Source of the DNA: an uncultured Aquimarina sp.
GTDB taxonomy: Bacteria > Bacteroidota > Bacteroidia > Flavobacteriales > Flavobacteriaceae
NCBI GenBank assembly: GCA_947500845.1
Contig: CANMTP010000002.1
Coordinates: forward strand, 124,001 to 188,000
Reading direction: 5' to 3'
Length of the DNA stretch: 64,000 nucleotides
Part shown: piece by piece, positions 55,314-64,000 of the stretch
How the letters are laid out: every line of letters begins with the position of its first letter
Numbering within the stretch: position 1 is the stretch's first letter
Notes under the pieces: model-generated
Database searches by the model: none
What the model was told of the DNA's origin: nothing
What the model saw: only the letters and a program-made list of their open reading frames with translations
Position numbers and translations under genes: made by a program

Positions 55314-55946
55314 ATGACAATACTATATCTTTTATTTGGAACTCTTATTGCCATCATAGGCGCAATACCCCTTGGAGCCGTTAATATTTTGGTAATCAAT
55401 ACTTCTATTAAAGAGAATATTCAAACAGCCTCTTATATAGCGCTTGCAGCTGGAATAGGTGAAGTAATACTAGCCTTTTTTGCGCTACATTGCAGTACCC
55501 AATTATCAAACTTTTTTCAGGAAAATAAATGGATTCAAATCACTTTTATTGCTATTTTCTTTTTAATAGGATTATATTTCATGTTGATTGCGAATAAAAC
55601 CTTTAAGGCCAAGAAAAGTTTTAAAATCAAACTAACCAACTCTAAATTTTTTACCGGTTTTTCTCTTGCACTACTTAATCCTCCTGTAATGATTTATTGG
55701 ATTCTGGCTATCTCACTTATCCATAAGCATATTTTCAATCTTACTATTCAAAATTCGATATTATCTCTTTTTCTTTTCTTTCTTGGTGTTTATCTAGGGA
55801 AAATCGGAACATTATATTTTTATGGAAAATGGGGATTTAAAATGGCAAATAAACAAGGGGATTCAAAAACAAAGCTTCACAAAATTACGGGAATAGCACT
55901 CATCTTTTTATCAGTTTTTCAAAGTATCAAATTTGTCATACAGTAA
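55314..55946 (+). CDS. LysE family amino acid exporter
   Basis: A 210-residue inner-membrane protein with six predicted helices and the LysE/RhtB pattern: an N-terminal IGAIPLGAVNILVINTSIKEN helix start, ALAAGIGEVILAFFAL, and the FTGFSLALLNPPVMIYWI segment with Asn-Pro-Pro typical of the family. It should export amino acids or related small molecules. It lies 103 nt before a PLP decarboxylase gene on the same strand, which might supply or share its substrate (inference). Confidence 0.85.
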   Translation: MTILYLLFGTLIAIIGAIPLGAVNILVINTSIKENIQTASYIALAAGIGEVILAFFALHCSTQLSNFFQENKWIQITFIAIFFLIGLYFMLIANKTFKAKKSFKIKLTNSKFFTGFSLALLNPPVMIYWILAISLIHKHIFNLTIQNSILSLFLFFLGVYLGKIGTLYFYGKWGFKMANKQGDSKTKLHKITGIALIFLSVFQSIKFVIQ

Positions 55947-56049
55947 GTAGTTATGCGAGTACTTGATACTGTTTTTTTACCTAATTATACAAGTAAATAA
56001 TATTAATATAATTTTACATTTGTGGACAACAGGGTAAAGGAATACCATT

Positions 56050-57510
56050 ATGATAGAAGATAACCTCAGCACTAAACTAAGACTGTCTAAAGAAGAAATG
56101 CAACAATATGGTTACAAAATTATTGATCATATTGTAGACCACTTTGAGACTCAACACACTAAGAAGCCAGTAGCTTTAGCTTCGAGAAAGGAAATGGATT
56201 CTTTATTGGCTGAAGAGGTTCCTAATCAGCCTTTACCTCCAAATGAAGTTTTGGATTTTGTAATGAATCATATTATACCCAATAGTAATATCGTATCGCA
56301 TCCAAAATCGTTCTCTTTTGTACCGGGGCCGAGTAATTACATTAGCGTGATGGCAGATACTCTAGCCACAGGGTTTAATATATTTTCTGGAGGCTGGGCC
56401 TCATCTCCTGCAGCAGCAGAATTAGAAATAGTAACCATGAATTGGTTACTAGAAATTTTTGGCTTTCCAACCAAAAAAGGAGGTGGTATATTTACCAGTG
56501 GTGGATCAATGGCGAACCTTACTGCTCTCGTAACAGCAAGGAGGATAAAATGTGGAAGTGATTTTTCTAAAGCCACCATTTACCTTTCAGACCAGGCGCA
56601 TTCATCTAACATTAAAGCAATAAAGGTCATTGGTTTTAAAAAAGAACAAATTCGAATTGTTCCAACAGATATAGAATTTAAAATATCTCTGAATAAGCTT
56701 AAAAACATCATAGCAAGGGACCGCTTAGAAGGGTTACAACCGTTTTGTATCATTGCCTCAGCCGGAACTACCAATACGGGTACAATCGATCCATTAGAAG
56801 AAATCGCGACCATTTGTGAAACCGAAAATCTATGGTTTCATATTGATGGTGCTTACGGAGGAGCTGCTATACTTTCTGATGAAGGGAAAAAACTTTTGAA
56901 AGGAATACAAAGAGCCGACTCTTTAACCGTAGATCCACACAAATGGTTTTTTCAACCCTATGAGATGGGTTGTTTACTGGTGAAAGATCATAGTTGGTTG
57001 AGCAGTACTTTTACCGAAAAACCAGAATACCTAAGAGACATAGAAGGTAATGAATCAGAAATCAATTTTTATGATCATGGAATCCAACTCACCAGACGTT
57101 TTCGTGCTTTGAAATTTTACATGTCTTTAAAAACATTTGGTCTTGAATCTTTTAAAAAAGCTATAACCTACAATATGGAGCTAGCTGAACAAACCGAAGC
57201 TATATTAAGAAAAAGCAAATTCTGGGAAATCACATCCCCTGCTACTCTAGCCATTATCAATTTCAGATATAATCCTATTCATCAAAACTTATCTGAAGAA
57301 ATGTTAGATCAAATCAATCAAAATATTTCTAAAAAATTGATTGCTTCTAGAGATGCGCTATTGGTCACCACCATATTACAAGGCCAAGTGGTGTTAAGGA
57401 TGTGTCTTATCAATCCTAGAACTACTCTTGTTGACATCAAAAATACCTTTGAGAAATGTGCGGTGTATGGCGAAGAACAACTTTTAGAGCTAAGTAGTCA
57501 GGAGAATTAA
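56050..57510 (+). CDS. Pyridoxal-dependent (group II) decarboxylase
   Basis: A 486-residue PLP decarboxylase of the aromatic-L-amino-acid/glutamate/tyrosine group. Key residues are His184 in DQAHSSN stacking on the cofactor, Asp266 in HIDGAYGGAA, and the Schiff-base Lys298 in TVDPHKWFFQP. It removes CO2 from an amino acid to give an amine; the substrate could be an aromatic amino acid, diaminobutyrate or other. It begins MIEDNLSTKLRLSKEEMQQY. Its stop overlaps that of the convergent DUF2797 gene by a few bases. Confidence 0.88.
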   Translation: MIEDNLSTKLRLSKEEMQQYGYKIIDHIVDHFETQHTKKPVALASRKEMDSLLAEEVPNQPLPPNEVLDFVMNHIIPNSNIVSHPKSFSFVPGPSNYISVMADTLATGFNIFSGGWASSPAAAELEIVTMNWLLEIFGFPTKKGGGIFTSGGSMANLTALVTARRIKCGSDFSKATIYLSDQAHSSNIKAIKVIGFKKEQIRIVPTDIEFKISLNKLKNIIARDRLEGLQPFCIIASAGTTNTGTIDPLEEIATICETENLWFHIDGAYGGAAILSDEGKKLLKGIQRADSLTVDPHKWFFQPYEMGCLLVKDHSWLSSTFTEKPEYLRDIEGNESEINFYDHGIQLTRRFRALKFYMSLKTFGLESFKKAITYNMELAEQTEAILRKSKFWEITSPATLAIINFRYNPIHQNLSEEMLDQINQNISKKLIASRDALLVTTILQGQVVLRMCLINPRTTLVDIKNTFEKCAVYGEEQLLELSSQEN

Positions 57511-58301
57511 TTTATTGTTAACCTTACTACATAACCTTCATTATTACGCACGTTAAAAACAGTGTTATCATCAAAGATTAAATATTGTCCTTTCACTCCT
57601 TTTAGAATACCAGAAAACTCTGGTGTTTTTTCGAGGTTAAGACTCTTTAATTTATCAGGATATTTCAAGACCGGGAAACGTAACTCAGTTTCTTTCCCAT
57701 TGTCAACAAAATATTGTTTTACCTCGTCGGGAATAAAATCTTTAAGTTTATTCTTACAGGCAACTAAATCCTCATCCTTAATTTCATTTTTAAGCATGGT
57801 GCGCCAATTGGTTTTATCAGATATGTGTTCTTTTAGAGCGACTTCTGTAACACCTGCCAAATAACGGTTAGGAACTTCAACAATCTCGATTGCTTCATGC
57901 GCACCCTGATCAATCCATCGAGTAGGTACTTGAGATTTTCGGGTAACACCTACTTTTACATTACTGGAATTGGCGAGATAAACGATATGTGGTTGAAGCT
58001 GAACTTTCTTTTCAAACTCCAAATTTCGATCCTCTATATCTAAATGTGCAGTACTCAATTCTGGTCTCATTACCCAATCTCCCACTTCTGGTCGATTAAA
58101 AAAATCATCATAACAATATCCCTGTCTATATATCTTCTTATTCTCTCCACAAGCCAGACATTGATACCCTACAAATTCAATACGCAACTTTTTATCTAAT
58201 AGTTGATTCATATGAATAAAATCGGACTCAAAAATCAGGTAATACTGAATAGGATCTCCAATTTCTGTTTGCATTTTTGTAAGTACTCCTTGAAACTGCA
58301 T
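57507..58301 (-). CDS. DUF2797 family protein
   Basis: A 264-residue protein of the DUF2797 family. It has a Cys pair typical of a small zinc site (CLACGENKKIYRQGYCYDDFF), and VKVGVTRKSQVPTRWIDQGAHEAIEI, which resembles a GIY-YIG-like fold (HIVYLANSSNVKVGV). Nuclease activity of the family has not, to my knowledge, been shown. The C-terminus ends the protein with KGVKGQYLIFDDNTVFNVRN. Convergent with the decarboxylase gene; 4-nt overlap of the ends. Confidence 0.85.
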   Translation of the reverse strand: MQFQGVLTKMQTEIGDPIQYYLIFESDFIHMNQLLDKKLRIEFVGYQCLACGENKKIYRQGYCYDDFFNRPEVGDWVMRPELSTAHLDIEDRNLEFEKKVQLQPHIVYLANSSNVKVGVTRKSQVPTRWIDQGAHEAIEIVEVPNRYLAGVTEVALKEHISDKTNWRTMLKNEIKDEDLVACKNKLKDFIPDEVKQYFVDNGKETELRFPVLKYPDKLKSLNLEKTPEFSGILKGVKGQYLIFDDNTVFNVRNNEGYVVRLTIN

Positions 58302-58417
58302 AAAATTTTGTTATATGTAAACCTTATAAGAAGAATGTAATTTTTTTTATTATTTTAGTTGGCAACAACCAAAAGTAGTACATTAAGCACTATTTGAGCA
58401 TAAAGATACATCAAAAA

Positions 58418-59950
58418 ATGCCAATCCCATTAGTTAATTCTATTGCCAGCTGGTTCTTAAAAAAGCGATTCCACCAAATGGAACTTTTCTTGAAGTACCC
58501 TAATGAAGTTCAGCATGAACTACTGCATGTATTATTAGAAACAGCAAAAAACACAGAATTTGGAAGAAACTACGATTTTGGCTCTATACGCAATTATGAA
58601 ACATTTAAAGAGCGTGTTCCAATTCGATCCTACGAAGATTATGAACCGATGATCGAGAGAAGTCGCCTAGGAGAAAATAATATATTTTGGCCTACTTCTA
58701 TTAAATGGTTTGCAAAATCCAGTGGAACAACAAGTGCAAAAAGTAAATTCATCCCGGTTAGTCAAGAATCGCTAGAAGATTGCCACTTTGCAGCAGGCAA
58801 AGATCTTTTATGCATGTACCTTAATAATAATGAAGACTCCCAGCTTTTTACAGGTAAAAGTCTACGACTTGGAGGTAGCAAGGAACTTTATAAAGAAAAT
58901 GGCACCTCTTTTGGTGATTTATCTGCGATTATTATTGATAACATGCCTTTTTGGGCCGATTTTAGTTCTACACCAAGCAGTGAAATATCACTAATGAGTG
59001 ATTGGGAGTTTAAGATGAAAGCCATCGTAAATGAAACTATTCAGGAAAATGTGACTAGTTTGGCAGGTGTTCCTTCGTGGATGTTGGTATTACTTAATGA
59101 GGTTTTGGAAACTACAGGTAAAAATCATCTTTTTGAAATTTGGAGTAATCTGGAAGTTTACTTTCATGGCGGAGTAAATTTTGATCCATATATAGACCAG
59201 TATACTAAAATTTTACCCAAAGATTCTTTCAAGTATTATGAAATTTACAATGCTTCTGAAGGTTTTTTTGCAATACAGGATCATAACGATTCTTCTGAAC
59301 TCTTATTGATGCTTGATTATGGAATATTCTATGAATTTATTCCTATGAGTACGTATGGTACTGATGATGAAAAAGTAATTTCGTTAAGTGAAGTAGAAGT
59401 TGGAAAAAATTATGCCGTGATCATTACCACTAATGCAGGGTTATGGAGATATAAGATAGGCGATACTGTTCGTTTTACATCTGTTAATCCTTACAGAATC
59501 AAAGTATCGGGCAGAACCAAACATCACATCAATGTTTTTGGGGAGGAACTTATTATTGAAAATACAGAAGAAGCACTCCGAAAAACAGCCAAAGCAACCA
59601 ACAGTGAAATAGTGGACTATACTGTCGCTCCAATCTTCATGAAAGGAAAGGAAAAAGGTGCACATGAATGGATGATCGAATTTAAAAAACTGCCGCAAGA
59701 TATCGAAGCGTTTAAACTCATACTGGATCAAAACTTACAAAATGTAAACAGCGACTATGAAGCCAAACGCTATAATAGTACAACCTTAAATATGCTCGAG
59801 TTGCGAGAAGCTAGAAAAGACCTATTCTATGATTGGCTTAAAATGAAAGATAAATTAGGAGGGCAACATAAGATTCCTAGATTGTCGAACACTAGAACCT
59901 ATATCGAGGAATTACTCGCCTTAAATGAAGTGAACTCTCTTTCTTCTTAA
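58418..59950 (+). CDS. GH3-family acyl-adenylate/amide synthetase-like protein
   Basis: A 510-residue member of the GH3 (auxin-responsive promoter) family, known in plants for joining amino acids to jasmonate or auxin through an acyl-adenylate. It has the adenylate-binding SSGTTSAKSKFIPV, SLAGVPSWMLVLLNEVLE, YYEIYNASEGFFAIQD and LWRYKIGDTVRF segments, and VSGRTKHHINVFGEEL near the C-terminal domain. The ATG at 58418 gives MPIPLVNSIASWFLKKRF; the frame at 58394 starts with TTG. Bacterial substrates are unknown. No pathway neighbours suggest one. Confidence 0.9.
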   Translation: MPIPLVNSIASWFLKKRFHQMELFLKYPNEVQHELLHVLLETAKNTEFGRNYDFGSIRNYETFKERVPIRSYEDYEPMIERSRLGENNIFWPTSIKWFAKSSGTTSAKSKFIPVSQESLEDCHFAAGKDLLCMYLNNNEDSQLFTGKSLRLGGSKELYKENGTSFGDLSAIIIDNMPFWADFSSTPSSEISLMSDWEFKMKAIVNETIQENVTSLAGVPSWMLVLLNEVLETTGKNHLFEIWSNLEVYFHGGVNFDPYIDQYTKILPKDSFKYYEIYNASEGFFAIQDHNDSSELLLMLDYGIFYEFIPMSTYGTDDEKVISLSEVEVGKNYAVIITTNAGLWRYKIGDTVRFTSVNPYRIKVSGRTKHHINVFGEELIIENTEEALRKTAKATNSEIVDYTVAPIFMKGKEKGAHEWMIEFKKLPQDIEAFKLILDQNLQNVNSDYEAKRYNSTTLNMLELREARKDLFYDWLKMKDKLGGQHKIPRLSNTRTYIEELLALNEVNSLSS

Positions 59951-59996
59951 TATTTGACTTTTTTGACTAAAAAATTAGAACAAAAACTATTTGAAA

Positions 59997-60011
59997 TACG
60001 GTTTTACCGTA
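59997..60011. promoter_or_regulatory. TACGGT palindrome upstream of the small secreted gene
   Basis: TACGGTTTTACCGTA is an inverted repeat with 6-nt arms and a 3-nt centre, about 160 nt before the ATG at 60170. It resembles the palindromes at 37379 and 53274. The region around it (59951-60169) holds nothing else I can support. Confidence 0.4.
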
Positions 60012-60169
60012 AAAAAAGTATGTAAGAATTATATTTTTTAACAAAAAATAAGGTATTTCATCGTTCAAAAAAAGCGTTTAATCTAAAAATTAATAAATCC
60101 TTTTTCAGCTCATTTTTTTCATATTAAATTTGATACCAGATAGTTATAAATTTATCAAAGTCCCAAAGT

Positions 60170-60493
60170 ATGAAAATCGCTATTTCTTTCTTTACCTTTT
60201 TATTCCTTATGACAGGAATTAATGCTCAAGAAACCAAAACCATCGCTGAAAACATTAATAATACAAATGAAGTCGTGAAGTCTTACAGTGACTCTGCTAT
60301 ACATGCATTAAATTCGATTCTATTAGAAGAAGACACCGTTTGCTACAGCGAGATTTCAAAAGTAACGTTTTACGAAGCTTTAATTCGCCAAAACAACTTT
60401 GATATTAATTTAAAGGAAAGCGATAATATCGCTTTAAAAAATACTGAGGATATCATTAAAAATAACAAAGACCGGGTTTCATATTCTGAGTAA
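60170..60493 (+). CDS. Small secreted protein of unknown function
   Basis: A 107-residue protein with a signal peptide (MKIAISFFTFLFLMTGINAQ) and a mature part rich in Asn, Glu and Ser with a helical look (ENINNTNEVVKSYSDSAIHA). A single Cys lies in DTVCYSEIS. No family is recognised. It is followed by a very strong palindromic terminator shared with clpX. Confidence 0.55.
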   Translation: MKIAISFFTFLFLMTGINAQETKTIAENINNTNEVVKSYSDSAIHALNSILLEEDTVCYSEISKVTFYEALIRQNNFDINLKESDNIALKNTEDIIKNNKDRVSYSE

Positions 60494-60515
60494 GACAGAT
60501 TCCAACTATTCTAGC

Positions 60516-60561
60516 CAACAAAAAACACCTTAGTACACGTGTACTAAGGTGTTTTTTGTTG
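60516..60561. terminator. Bidirectional terminator, perfect 46-nt palindrome
   Basis: Two 23-nt arms beginning CAACAAAAAACACC and ending GGTGTTTTTTGTTG meet at GTACAC|GTGTAC with no central mismatch. The arms carry A-runs and T-runs on both sides, so it can end the small secreted gene (plus) and clpX (minus). Confidence 0.9.
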
Positions 60562-60585
60562 TATAATTACTCTCTATACCTTAAG

Positions 60586-61818
60586 TTAAGAAACAGCTTT
60601 AAGCTTTTTGATCGTAGACTTATTCAGTTTCTTTTCTGCATAATCTTTGGTAACTCTAAACTCTGTTTCTTCACCTTCAGGCAATTCGTACATTGCATCT
60701 GTAAGTATTGCTTCGCAAAGTGACCTAAGTCCACGAGCACCTAATTTATACTCCATTGCTTTTTCTACAATATACTCCAACGCACCTTCGGTTACAGAGA
60801 ACGCTATATTATCCATCTCAAACAACTTCTTATACTGCTTAATAATTGCGTTCTTAGGTGCTGTTAGAATAGATCTAAGTGTTTCAGCATCTAACGGATT
60901 CATATAAGAAAGCACAGGTAATCGCCCTATTATTTCAGGAATCAAACCAAAATCTTTTAGATCTTTTGGAATAATATACTGGAGCAAATTATCTTTCTCT
61001 ATAGCATCTTCAGTTTTGGAAGCACTATACCCTACAGCTTGCATATTTAATCGTTTCTGGATCATTTTCTCGATCCCATCAAACGCACCTCCGGCGATAA
61101 AAAGAATATTTTCTGTATCTACCTCGATAAATTTTTGATCCGGATGCTTACGACCTCCTTTTGGCGGTACATTTACTACTGTACCTTCAAGCAATTTTAA
61201 TAAAGCCTGTTGTACTCCTTCGCCAGAAACATCTCTGGTAATACTAGGATTATCACTCTTACGAGCAATTTTATCGATTTCATCAATAAATACGATTCCC
61301 CGTTGCGCTTTTTCCAGATTATAATCTGCTGCCTGAAGCAAACGAGTAAGAATACTTTCTACATCTTCTCCTACGTATCCTGCTTCGGTAAGTACTGTGG
61401 CATCTACAATTGCCAAAGGAACATTAAGCATTTTTGCAATAGTTTTGGCAATTAGGGTTTTACCAGTACCTGTTTGCCCAACCATAATAATATTACTCTT
61501 CTGGATCTCTATATCATCATCTGTTTGCGGTTGTAATAGTCTTTTATAGTGATTATATACAGCAACCGACATTACTTTCTTAGTAAATTCCTGCCCTATC
61601 ACGTATTGATCCAAAAACTTTTTAATCGCTTTTGGTTTTCGTAACATCAACTCGCTACTAAGCTCTCCTGTTTCCTCATCTTTAGCTTCCTCTACTACAA
61701 TACCGTGTGCTTGAACGATACATCGATCACAAATATGCGCGTCTAATCCCGCAATTAGTAAATTAGTCTCTGGCTTTTTTCTCCCACAAAAAGAGCATTC
61801 TAAATCTTCTTTGGCCAT
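60586..61818 (-). CDS. clpX: ATP-dependent Clp protease ATP-binding subunit ClpX
   Basis: A 410-residue AAA+ unfoldase that feeds tagged proteins to ClpP. The zinc-binding domain has Cys8, Cys11, Cys30 and Cys33 ([14 protein letters not shown]). The ATPase has Walker [13 protein letters not shown], Walker [14 protein letters not shown], the pore loop GYVGEDV and the [13 protein letters not shown] segment, with the sensor region [13 protein letters not shown] near the end. It lies 172 nt after clpP on the same strand. Confidence 0.98.
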   Translation of the reverse strand: MAKEDLECSFCGRKKPETNLLIAGLDAHICDRCIVQAHGIVVEEAKDEETGELSSELMLRKPKAIKKFLDQYVIGQEFTKKVMSVAVYNHYKRLLQPQTDDDIEIQKSNIIMVGQTGTGKTLIAKTIAKMLNVPLAIVDATVLTEAGYVGEDVESILTRLLQAADYNLEKAQRGIVFIDEIDKIARKSDNPSITRDVSGEGVQQALLKLLEGTVVNVPPKGGRKHPDQKFIEVDTENILFIAGGAFDGIEKMIQKRLNMQAVGYSASKTEDAIEKDNLLQYIIPKDLKDFGLIPEIIGRLPVLSYMNPLDAETLRSILTAPKNAIIKQYKKLFEMDNIAFSVTEGALEYIVEKAMEYKLGARGLRSLCEAILTDAMYELPEGEETEFRVTKDYAEKKLNKSTIKKLKAVS

Positions 61819-61990
61819 GGTTATTTAGTTTCAATTATAATTCTAACGTAATTATTTTCAATACTCTGTTAGAATTCGCATAATTAATATAACGATTATG
61901 TTTGGTTTTTAATTATGCTTACATCAATACTATTTCTTGTATATAACAAGTCAGAAAGAAAAACTCCTCCTTACAAAACAAGAAAATATA

Positions 61991-62665
61991 TTATTCCCTT
62001 TTTAAAATTTCATCTATCATTCCGTATTCAAGAGCTTTATCAGCTTTCATCCAATAGTCTCTATCACTATCTTCATAAACCTTCTCATACGTTTGTCCTG
62101 AATGTTTTGCAATAATCTTGTATAATTCTTCTTTCAAAATTAAAATCTCTCGGGCAGTAATTTCGATATCACTTGCTTGTCCTTGAGCGCCTCCTAGGGG
62201 CTGGTGGATCATAACTCGACTATGAGGTAATCCCGAACGTTTTCCTTTTTGTCCTGCGCACAATAATACTGCACCCATAGAAGCCGCCATACCTGTACAG
62301 ATTGTTGCAACATCGGGCTTTATGAACTGCATTGTATCGTAAATTCCCAATCCTGCATACACACTACCCCCAGGAGAATTAATATAAATTTGAATATCTT
62401 TAGAAGAATCCACACTCTCTAGGAATAATAATTGTGCCTGAACAATGTTTGCCACTTGATCATTGATGCCTGTTCCCAAAAATATAATACGATCCATCAT
62501 TAATCTAGAGAATACATCAAAAATGGCGATATTCATTTGACGTTCTTCGATAATATTAGGAGTCATACCCATAGGATGCATACTGCTTATGATTTGATCA
62601 TAATAATTACTATTGATCCCATGATGTTTTGTCGCATATTTTTCGAATTCTTTACCGTAATCCAT
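61991..62665 (-). CDS. clpP: ATP-dependent Clp protease proteolytic subunit ClpP
   Basis: A 224-residue serine protease that forms a double ring with ClpX. The catalytic triad is Ser129 (TGMAASMGAVLL), His154 (RVMIHQPLGG) and Asp203 (DSDRDYWM). The N-terminal about 40 residues form a propeptide-like leader, and INSPGGSVYAGLGIYDTMQF is standard. It lies between tig and clpX, the usual bacterial order, behind a tig terminator. Confidence 0.98.
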   Translation of the reverse strand: MDYGKEFEKYATKHHGINSNYYDQIISSMHPMGMTPNIIEERQMNIAIFDVFSRLMMDRIIFLGTGINDQVANIVQAQLLFLESVDSSKDIQIYINSPGGSVYAGLGIYDTMQFIKPDVATICTGMAASMGAVLLCAGQKGKRSGLPHSRVMIHQPLGGAQGQASDIEITAREILILKEELYKIIAKHSGQTYEKVYEDSDRDYWMKADKALEYGMIDEILKRE

Positions 62666-62696
62666 ATTTCTTTTTCTGAAAATTTTATTTATAAAA

Positions 62697-62728
62697 AAGG
62701 CGTTAAACTAATCGTGGTTTAACGCCTT
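62697..62728 (-). terminator. Terminator between tig and clpP
   Basis: AAGGCGTTAAAC and GTTTAACGCCTT pair over 12 bp with an 8-nt loop; on the minus strand a T-run follows. It would end or weaken tig transcription before clpP. Confidence 0.85.
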
Positions 62729-62767
62729 AAATATAAGTATAAATTCCTTAGTAAATTATAACATTTA

Positions 62768-64000
62768 CTATTTGTAAACTTCTTTTATGAATTCGTCAAA
62801 GCTAACCTCTTTTGTTTTCAGTTTAGCGTTCTCTTTATAATAATTTAACAATTTTTGACTCATCAATTGTTCAGACATTCTTTTAACTTCGTCCTGATTT
62901 GAAAGTATTCTGGCAGCAATTTCCTCTAGTTCTTTATCTTCAGGAGAATTTTGTCCAAATTGAGCCATTTGTCCTTTAATTAAGTCTTTTGCAAAATCTT
63001 TGAGCTCTTCAAAAGTTACCTGAAGGTTATTGTCATTTATAATTTTTCCTTCTATAAGCTGATAACGCAATCCTTTTTCACTTTTTTCATATTCATCTTT
63101 GGCCTCATCCTCTGATAAAGGTTGCTCACCTGTGGCTTGAATCCATTTTTGTAAGAACTCTACAGGTAAATCAAATTTGGTGTTCTCTAGTATTGTCTCA
63201 GTAATAGCGTTAAGCAATTGCTGATCAGACTGTTGTACAAACTGATTTTCTGCATCCTGCTTAATTCTATCTCTTAACTCAGTAACTGTCTTTACATTAT
63301 CTGGCCCATAAAGTTTGTCAAACAATTCTTGATCCAAATCTGCAAGTTCTTGTTTATTAATTTCAGAAATAGTGAAAGTAACTTCAGTATCTAAATCATG
63401 AGCAGCATCATGGTCTATTTTCAAAGCACCAATTAGATCGTGATCATCATTAAATAATCCCTTAGTTTTTAAAGTAATAACATCCCCTACTTTGGCACCG
63501 ACAAACTTATCAAGATTTTTCTTCCCTTTAATCTTTTCAAGAGCAACAGTAGTAGTATTATTGATTTCTTTTTCTTCATTAACAAAGGTACCTGCTATCA
63601 AGTCTTCTTTTTCAGCCGTATCTTTTGGTATTAATTTACCATATTGTTTCTGGATAGTTTTGATCTGATTATCAATCATCTCATCGTTTGCAATAATCTT
63701 ATAATGTGTTATCGCTTTTTTTCCATTAAGCTTCACCTCAAATTTTGGCGCCAACCCAAGTTCGAATTCAAAAGAATAATTATCTGCATCCCAGTTAAAA
63801 TTTTCTTGTTCTTTAGGTAATGGATTTCCTAAAACATCAAGTTTTTCTTCTGTAAGATATTTGTTTAATGCATCCTGCAAGAGTTTGTTAACTTCATCTA
63901 CAAGAACTGCTTTTCCATATTGTTTCTTAACAAGCCCCATGGGAACATGACCTTTTCTGAAACCAGGAATGTTTGCATTTTTGCGATAATCTTTAAGAAT
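62768..64000 (-). CDS. tig: Trigger factor (5' end outside the window)
   Basis: The reading frame runs open to the window edge, giving 410 residues; the true start is beyond base 64000. The ribosome-binding signature GFRKGHVP is within the first codons (NIPGFRKGHVPMG), followed by the PPIase-like domain and the helical C-terminal domain (SFDEFIKEVYK end). Trigger factor is the ribosome-bound chaperone and prolyl isomerase that meets new chains. It precedes clpP-clpX as in many bacteria. An ATG near 63940 is internal and not the start. Confidence 0.95.
   Translation of the reverse strand: MLKDYRKNANIPGFRKGHVPMGLVKKQYGKAVLVDEVNKLLQDALNKYLTEEKLDVLGNPLPKEQENFNWDADNYSFEFELGLAPKFEVKLNGKKAITHYKIIANDEMIDNQIKTIQKQYGKLIPKDTAEKEDLIAGTFVNEEKEINNTTTVALEKIKGKKNLDKFVGAKVGDVITLKTKGLFNDDHDLIGALKIDHDAAHDLDTEVTFTISEINKQELADLDQELFDKLYGPDNVKTVTELRDRIKQDAENQFVQQSDQQLLNAITETILENTKFDLPVEFLQKWIQATGEQPLSEDEAKDEYEKSEKGLRYQLIEGKIINDNNLQVTFEELKDFAKDLIKGQMAQFGQNSPEDKELEEIAARILSNQDEVKRMSEQLMSQKLLNYYKENAKLKTKEVSFDEFIKEVYK

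Overview
The window looks like chromosomal DNA of a member of the Flavobacteriaceae (Bacteroidota), probably a marine one. The evidence is low GC with very AT-rich gaps, -7 promoter elements of the Bacteroidetes type (TAnnTTTG), a type IX secretion sorting domain, a FolK-deoxynucleoside kinase fusion, a DUF5686 outer-membrane protein, many 'SQ/AQ' signal-peptide ends, and use of TTG starts. Some traits recall Aquimarina-like genomes, but the genus is a guess. There is no rRNA, IS element, prophage or CRISPR array; nearly all of it reads as ordinary core and accessory chromosome.

Layout. 1-7.6 kb: a partial membrane protein, a deoxynucleoside kinase, DUF2461, Kdo transferase (WaaA), a DegT-type sugar aminotransferase, a secreted amidohydrolase, a PD40 lipoprotein and a NudK-type Nudix hydrolase. 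7.6-8.1 kb: a gene-free stretch with a REP-like palindrome. 8.1-20.6 kb: an S41 protease, FabD, a fructosamine-kinase-like protein, a 2TM-DHFR fusion, a class V PLP enzyme, a CBM48 protein, DUF427, the ergothioneine pair EgtD/EgtB, a TonB-like protein, ThyA, a NupC nucleoside transporter with an extra N-terminal domain, and a bifunctional-nuclease-family protein. 20.6-29.4 kb: EtfA/EtfB, PdhB, a DUF5686 barrel protein, soluble pyrophosphatase and membrane pyrophosphatase. 29.4-33.8 kb: an App1-like phosphatase, then a LexA/CI-like repressor divergent from DUF559 nuclease - radical SAM - DUF4130. 34-41.3 kb: a heptad-repeat lipoprotein, nitroreductase, pentapeptide protein, orphan HTH, tRNA-Leu and tRNA-Gly, MutS and a SpoU methylase. 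41.7-51.4 kb: an M43 metalloprotease with T9SS tail, an M19 dipeptidase, an S41 protease broken by one stop codon, FolK-dNK, a queuosine-precursor transporter and an AsmA-like protein. 51.6-60.5 kb: two tandem secreted paralogues, small secreted proteins, a LysE exporter, a PLP decarboxylase, DUF2797 and a GH3 protein. 60.6-64 kb: clpX, clpP and tig (cut by the window edge).

How it works together. Several genes serve nucleotide and folate supply: two dNK domains, FolK, DHFR, ThyA and the nucleoside transporter. Others serve energy metabolism (ETF, PDH E1 beta, two pyrophosphatases) and protein quality control (Tig-ClpP-ClpX). The most interesting unit is 30384-33828. A repressor with all the residues expected for RecA-stimulated self-cleavage lies opposite an operon of a DUF559 nuclease-like protein, overlapping by 11 nt a radical SAM enzyme of the 'DNA modification/repair' type, followed by its usual partner. 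Two GGAA-N3-TTCC palindromes sit just before the operon. This looks like a damage-inducible DNA repair or modification module whose chemistry is unknown.
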